NCBI RefSeq assembly: GCF_016765615.1
Contig: NZ_JAESWA010000022.1
Coordinates: 769,542-833,541, forward strand
Source of the DNA: Clostridium paridis
Lineage (GTDB): Bacteria > Bacillota > Clostridia > Clostridiales > Clostridiaceae
Direction of reading: 5' to 3'
Length of the DNA: 64,000 nucleotides
Shown in pieces: positions 63,924-64,000 of the stretch; the first letter of the stretch is position 1; every line of letters starts with the position of its first letter. The notes under the pieces were generated by a model. The model made no database searches and had not been told where the DNA came from. It worked only from the letters and a program-made list of their open reading frames with translations. Both the position numbers and the translations under genes were made by a program.

Positions 63924-64000
63924 TTATTGGTTAGCTAATTTCTTGTAACCTTCTAATCTTTCCATTGCATCTTTGTAAGTCTTTTCAAATAATGCATCTG
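63924..64000 (-). CDS. C-terminus of an unidentified gene, truncated by the window
   Basis: The last 24 codons on the minus strand read ...ALFEKTYKDAMERLEGYKKL then ANQ and TAA. The helical, charged end and the strong terminator 14 bp later show a real gene end. Too short to identify. Confidence 0.6.
   Translation of the reverse strand, partial: DALFEKTYKDAMERLEGYKKLANQ

Overview
The window is AT-rich, densely packed bacterial chromosome. It looks like a low-GC, strictly anaerobic, endospore-forming Firmicute, most likely Clostridium sensu stricto. The evidence is a GerA-type germinant-receptor operon, rubrerythrin, hybrid-cluster protein, AdhE, a FabV/TER-type enoyl reductase, T-box, lysine and purine riboswitches, AGGAGG ribosome binding sites, and many TTGACA/TATAAT promoters with intrinsic terminators. 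No rRNA, tRNA, CRISPR array, transposase or prophage block was seen; this reads as core or near-core chromosome. Both edges cut genes: an ABC-F ATPase on the left and an unidentified gene on the right.

Layout. 1-8.5 kb: ABC-F tail, dUTPase, a Cys/His-rich surface-type protein, and a 1748-aa regulator joining a degenerate kinase, an NTPase, TPR-like helices, GAF and GGDEF. 8.7-12.9 kb: cell-wall enzymes, an unknown 212-aa protein with an activator-type promoter, and trpP behind a tryptophan T-box. 13-24.3 kb: polyamine importer potAB-potCD, fRMsr, adenosine deaminase, proX-amj-phosphoesterase, a CAP lipoprotein, and dapA behind a lysine riboswitch. 24.6-27.4 kb: DUF3243, a DapF-like protein and small unknowns. 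27.5-39.7 kb: one eight-gene operon (large membrane protein, ABC exporter, coiled-coil membrane protein, MoxR, DUF58, two VWA membrane proteins). 39.8-46.5 kb: membrane-anchored Mrr-like nuclease, rubrerythrin, soluble chemoreceptor, germinant receptor (A, C, small D-like, B). 46.5-52.8 kb: PLP trans-sulfuration enzyme, compatible-solute importer with its probable BusR repressor, DUF1646 transporter. 52.8-64 kb: hcp, adhE, YARHG protein, xpt with guanine riboswitch, fabV, flavodoxin, and a Pit/DUF47 phosphate system.

The most informative signals are regulatory. Two promoters, for hcp and for the unknown protein at 11216-11854, each carry a perfect GTAAC-N4-GTTAC palindrome centred exactly 41.5 bp upstream of the predicted start. 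This is the class-II activation geometry of Crp/Fnr regulators and suggests a shared regulon, plausibly nitrosative or redox stress. A near-perfect 19-bp inverted repeat brackets the compatible-solute promoter directly downstream of a GntR-TrkA_C (BusR-like) gene. Candidate FabT, PerR and CymR-like sites overlie the fabV, rubrerythrin and trans-sulfuration promoters. Several genes were given later starts than the longest reading frame because the ribosome binding site sits inside that frame. Small genes of 20, 34, 37 and 39 codons are proposed from their own signals.
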